Source: an uncultured bacterium
GTDB taxonomy: Bacteria; Krumholzibacteriota; Krumholzibacteriia; LZORAL124-64-63
Direction: 5' to 3'
Length of the DNA stretch: 64,000 bases
NCBI GenBank assembly: GCA_937910695.1
Contig: CALEMW010000219.1
Location: 78,276-142,275 of the forward strand
Shown: positions 60,956 to 64,000 of the stretch, piece by piece
Layout of the letters: each line of letters begins with the position of its first letter
How positions within the stretch are numbered: position 1 is the first letter of the stretch
Position numbers and translations under genes: made by a program
Notes under the pieces: model-generated
Seen by the model: the letters and a program-made list of their open reading frames with translations, nothing else
The model's database searches: none
What the model was told of the DNA's origin: nothing

Positions 60956-62995
60956 TCATTCCTCCCGACCATACTGGTTCACCCTCCCGGCCAAGCCGGC
61001 GGGGTGATGAATGGGATCATTCCATGTGCCGTCGGGCAGAAGACCCGCCCGTGATACTTCGAGTCGCCAGGGGTCGTCCAGAGGATCGGCGTCATGGCTG
61101 CAGGGGGCGTCCATGAACACCAGAGGTGGCCCCTTGAGTTCCAAACGGCCGCATATCAGAGCCACGGCCAGTGATGCCTGCCAGAATAAGGGACGTGGCG
61201 AGCCCTCGCCATCGAAGAGCAGCCACAGTGACCAAACCACCTCGGGACGTCCCCTTGTCGCAACGTCCCGACGCTTGCGGTCACCGCCGCCCAGCGTGCC
61301 CATGAGCCAGGGCAGGGCACTGAGCACGAGCAACAGGACACCGCCCGCGAAGGCACCCAGCCGCTGCGCCACTGCCGCCGCCGGATTGGCCGGGCCGGGA
61401 TTCAGGACGAGGCCCTGGGTTTCACCCAGACGGGAATGCCGAGCACCCGTTTCGAGCAGACCGCCTTCGGGAACGCACCAGCGAAGACGGATCCGGCTCT
61501 CGCGAAGACGGGCCAGGGTTCTCAACTCCCGCAGGTCGCCCCGCGGCAGGCGCCAGAACACAACCTGAGCGATGCGGTACCTCTCGACGATTTCAGCCAG
61601 GTCGGACTCCTCGCCTAGGCAGGGTACTTCGCCCCCGCCGAGGGGCGTGTCGTCGTCGTCGGCATGAGCCCGGAGCCAACCCACGGTATCGAGCCCCTGA
61701 GCCCGCGGATCACCCTGCCCGGCGAGCCAATCCGCAACCGAAGCACGGTCGCCCACCAGCAGGCTCCGTTCCAGAGATAGCCAGCCCTGCTCCATGCGCC
61801 CGCGCCCACGACGCAGCAGCCGTTCCCCCAATTCGGAACAGAGGGCGAACAGGGGCACGAAGAGCAGCAGCACGGCGCGGCTATAGACGTCCTGATGACT
61901 CAGGAAAGTGCTCGCCAACAGCAGCAGCGACACGACGCCGACCAGTTCCACACGCGACACCGCCGAGGTGGCGGCCCGGCTGGCTTCGACGCGGTATCGG
62001 CCGCGCCAGGCGAACGTCGAGGTCATCAACAGAGTGGCGAAGATCTGCAGTGGTCGGTATTCGGAAAGCGGAAACAAAGGCTCCGAGAAAAGAGGATTGA
62101 GCAGAGACCGGATGCCCCAGGCTCCCGCGAAGGCGGCGTTCAAGGCGACCGTATCGGTCAACCAGAGCAGGAACGACCCCACAGGATCGCGCCAACGTTT
62201 CACCAGCCACACCAACATGCTCCACTTCTCGAAGAACGAGAGCAGGCTGCCGAGATGGAGCCAGAAGCTGCGGCCGGTCACGCCTTTGGCGGACTCGCGG
62301 CGATGACGGTGGACAAAGCTGGCCTCGGGCGTGTAGAGCACGTCCCAACCCGCCTGACCCATGCGGTAACACCAATCCACGTCTTCGAAGTAGAGGAAGA
62401 AGCGCTCGTCCATGGGACCCACGCGGGCCAGGGCGTGATGGCGCACGAGCATGCAGCCGCCGAGCACCCAGTCCACCGAACGGTTCGAGGTGTGATCGAA
62501 GTCGCGCATGAGATGGCGGTCCACGACCTCGGAGTTGCGGACGATTCGGCCCAGGAACGTCCGCCTCATCAGCAGGGTCGCGAGGGTGTAGAAACGTCGG
62601 CACGACTCCTGGATCGATCCGTCCTGATTCAACAGCTGGGGTGCGATGATGCCGCCGCGGGGATGGCGGTCGGCGTGACCGAGCAAGGCATCGAGAGCGC
62701 CCGGCCGCACCACGATGTCTGGATTCAAAACGAGATAGTAGTCGGCTGCGGCCACGGCGAGACCCGCGTTGGCCCCGCGGGAGTAGCCGGTGTTCTTCTC
62801 GTTCATGATCCAGGTCACGTCGTTGTGGGTCGCGCGCACGGCGGCCAGACCGGAATCCGTCGACGCGTTGTCGACGACGACCACCCCGTAGTGGCAACCG
62901 GGCGGATGACGGCGGATCGAGGTCAGACAGCGTTCGAGGTCTTCGCTCGTGTTGTAGTGGATGATGACGATGGACAGCTTCAAGCTTTGCCTCAC
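60956..62995 (-). CDS. GT2 glycosyltransferase fused to a degenerate phosphosugar-transferase-like membrane domain
   Basis: 679 residues. The N-terminal GT2 domain (about 1-290, LSIVIIHYNTSEDLERC, VVVDNASTDSG, YLVLNPDIVV, YFEDVDWCYRMGQAGW) resembles rhamnosyl/dTDP-sugar transferases. Then several membrane spans and a Rossmann-like segment (about 480-540), followed by a helix pair (VAQRLGAFAGGVLLLVLSAL) like the start of polyprenyl-phosphate sugar-1-phosphate transferases. The catalytic KFRSM and DELPQL motifs expected there are absent, so this second part is probably non-catalytic. GTG start makes GTGA with the upstream gene. Confidence 0.75.
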   Translation of the reverse strand: MRQSLKLSIVIIHYNTSEDLERCLTSIRRHPPGCHYGVVVVDNASTDSGLAAVRATHNDVTWIMNEKNTGYSRGANAGLAVAAADYYLVLNPDIVVRPGALDALLGHADRHPRGGIIAPQLLNQDGSIQESCRRFYTLATLLMRRTFLGRIVRNSEVVDRHLMRDFDHTSNRSVDWVLGGCMLVRHHALARVGPMDERFFLYFEDVDWCYRMGQAGWDVLYTPEASFVHRHRRESAKGVTGRSFWLHLGSLLSFFEKWSMLVWLVKRWRDPVGSFLLWLTDTVALNAAFAGAWGIRSLLNPLFSEPLFPLSEYRPLQIFATLLMTSTFAWRGRYRVEASRAATSAVSRVELVGVVSLLLLASTFLSHQDVYSRAVLLLFVPLFALCSELGERLLRRGRGRMEQGWLSLERSLLVGDRASVADWLAGQGDPRAQGLDTVGWLRAHADDDDTPLGGGEVPCLGEESDLAEIVERYRIAQVVFWRLPRGDLRELRTLARLRESRIRLRWCVPEGGLLETGARHSRLGETQGLVLNPGPANPAAAVAQRLGAFAGGVLLLVLSALPWLMGTLGGGDRKRRDVATRGRPEVVWSLWLLFDGEGSPRPLFWQASLAVALICGRLELKGPPLVFMDAPCSHDADPLDDPWRLEVSRAGLLPDGTWNDPIHHPAGLAGRVNQYGREE

Positions 62996-63699
62996 GGGAT
63001 GCGGCGCAGGCGCAGGGCCCACACCATCCACATGGCTTCCCAGACGATGCTGTTGGACATCTTCGAGGTGCCGACCTGACGGTCGACGAACATGATGGGA
63101 ATTTCCTTGATGCTGAACTTGCGCCGCCAGCAGTGGTAGTTCATCTCGATCTGGAACGAGTAGCCGTCGCTCTTGATCTTCTTCAGGGGCAACGCTTCGA
63201 GCACCTCGCGGCGAAAGCATTTGAAGCCGCCGGTGGAGTCCTTGATGGGCATGCCCGTCACGAAGCGGGCGTAGATGTTGGCCCCCACGCTCAGAATCAC
63301 GCGCCGCAGCGGCCAGTTCACCACCGTGATGCCGTAGAGATAGCGGCTGCCGAGGACCACGTCGTGGGTTTCGATCTCCTTGAGGAACTCGTCGATGGCG
63401 ATGGGATCATGACTGAAATCGGCGTCCATCTCGAACACGGCTTCGGCGTCGGTATTGGCGAGCACCCACTGGAACCCGGCGATGTACGCGGCGCCCAGGC
63501 CCTGCTTTTCGGGGCGTTCGAGGATCTTCACGCGGCCGCCGAAGTCGGGCAGCGCCTTGACGATGGCGGCGGTGCCGTCGGGTGAGCTGTCGTCCACCAC
63601 CAGCACGCTCAATTCGGGATCGCGGGCGAGGACCTCGGGCACGATACGGCCGATGTTGTCCGCCTCGTTGTAGGTAGGCATGACGACGATACTCTTCAC
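62992..63699 (-). CDS. Polyprenyl-phosphate mannose synthase-like GT2
   Basis: 235 residues from GTG 63699, which has GGGGAG at 8 nt; an ATG at 63732 is possible. The sequence follows dolichol-phosphate mannosyltransferase: VVMPTYNEADNIGRIV, VLVVDDSSPDGTAAIV, RPEKQGLGAAYIAGF, EMDADFSHDP, VVLGSRY, DSTGGFKCFRREVL, YSFQIEMNYHCWRR. It would make a polyprenyl-phosphate sugar donor at the cytoplasmic face. Members without the C-terminal spans are soluble. Next to a YfhO-family protein, which fits use of such lipid-linked sugars. Confidence 0.9.
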   Translation of the reverse strand: MKSIVVMPTYNEADNIGRIVPEVLARDPELSVLVVDDSSPDGTAAIVKALPDFGGRVKILERPEKQGLGAAYIAGFQWVLANTDAEAVFEMDADFSHDPIAIDEFLKEIETHDVVLGSRYLYGITVVNWPLRRVILSVGANIYARFVTGMPIKDSTGGFKCFRREVLEALPLKKIKSDGYSFQIEMNYHCWRRKFSIKEIPIMFVDRQVGTSKMSNSIVWEAMWMVWALRLRRIP

Positions 63700-63721
63700 G
63701 CGTTGATCTCCCCACTGGTGG

Positions 63722-64000
63722 TCATGCCGCATCCGTTCGTTCGGACAGGTCATTGGATTTTTCACGAACCCCGATGAAAAGCAAGATCGAAGCCAGCGCC
63801 AGGCCTATGAACGAGAGCATCAGCGAGCGGCGCAGGCTCGGATCATGATACACGAATCGCACTTCATGGTCGCCGGCCGGAAGGGCCACACCGCGCAGGA
63901 TGTGATCGACGGACAGCAGGACGCCCGGCTGTCCGTTCACCGTCACGCTCCAGCCGGGGTGGTTCATGTCCGCCAGGACCAGGATCGCCGGCGTGGTCGG
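63722..64000 (-). CDS. YfhO-family membrane protein, 3' end only
   Basis: Only the last ~92 codons are present; the frame is open through the right edge. The visible segment ILVLADMNHPGWSVTVNG, then ILRGVALPAGDHEVRFVY and a last membrane span (LSFIGLALASILLFIGV) matches the conserved C-terminus of YfhO proteins (LADxYYPGWxxxVDG; VPAGxHxVxFxY). YfhO proteins are multi-span, GT-C-like and implicated in glycosylating surface polymers with lipid-linked sugars. The stop codon precedes the GT2 start by 22 nt. Confidence 0.75.
   Translation of the reverse strand, partial: PTTPAILVLADMNHPGWSVTVNGQPGVLLSVDHILRGVALPAGDHEVRFVYHDPSLRRSLMLSFIGLALASILLFIGVREKSNDLSERTDAA

Overview
The window reads as a chromosomal segment of a GC-rich Gram-negative bacterium. 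An outer membrane is implied by a small beta-barrel-like secreted protein, DsbD/TlpA periplasmic redox genes, a lipobox and an UppP/flippase glycan pathway. MurE carries the DNPR motif of meso-diaminopimelate ligases. The RpoD-like sigma factor lacks region 1.1, as in Bacteroidetes-type primary sigmas, and an 807-residue beta-propeller protein ends in a FlgD/type IX-like domain. Together these point to the wider FCB group. A lineage such as the uncultured Krumholzibacteriota/Eisenbacteria-like phyla is my guess and is not proven here. I see no tRNA, rRNA, CRISPR array, IS element or phage gene.

Left part (1-8.9 kb): a translationally coupled minus-strand cluster (GT4 glycosyltransferase, yqeC, mocA, xdhC, start of yqeB) for maturing a (seleno)molybdenum hydroxylase that is not itself in view. 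Next comes groES-groEL with a CIRCE-like HrcA operator. On the plus strand follow a secreted plastocyanin-like protein and a GH13 alpha-amylase-family enzyme with a large novel N-terminal region. From 8.9 to 18.7 kb a long minus-strand run holds valS, a RodZ-like HTH/TM protein, uvrB, nadC, birA, coaX and a secreted alpha/beta hydrolase.

Middle (18.9-33.8 kb): a divergently transcribed membrane SpoIIE-type phosphatase; an apparently undescribed micro-locus (leader with two exclusive hairpins, a 21-residue hydrophobic ORF, a terminator); a secreted PEP-CTERM-like protein whose sorting tail is replaced by a different C-terminal motif; a dsbD-trx-tlpA redox operon; secreted VCBS and barrel proteins; yigZ; the sigma factor; a DUF4139-like protein; a degenerate receiver-only regulator; uppP; a TPR protein; and a small conserved-looking hypothetical.

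Right part (33.4-56.1 kb): a long minus-strand division/cell-wall (dcw) operon: mraZ, a STAS protein, rsmH, ftsL, ftsI, murE, murF, mraY, murD, ftsW, murG, murC, ftsQ, ftsA, ftsZ. It appears to continue into a TPR protein, a TPR-parvulin fusion, recG and a zinc-ribbon protein. Most junctions overlap as ATGA, GTGA or TGATG. The dcw operon starts with a sigma-70 promoter and three decameric direct repeats that resemble MraZ boxes. murB and ddl are absent.

Far right (56.2-64 kb): a minus-strand surface-glycan cluster: the end of a YfhO-family protein, a polyprenyl-phosphate mannose synthase-like GT2, a second GT2 fused to a membrane domain resembling a degenerate phosphosugar transferase, the PorZ-like propeller protein, a FemAB/GNAT-like protein and a Wzx-like flippase.

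The most unusual signals are the C-terminal tail W-S-x-[IM]-K-x-L-[WF]-R shared by two unrelated secreted proteins, the 21-residue micro-locus near 21.5 kb, the PorZ-like gene inside a glycan cluster, and the STAS and TPR-parvulin genes embedded in the dcw operon.
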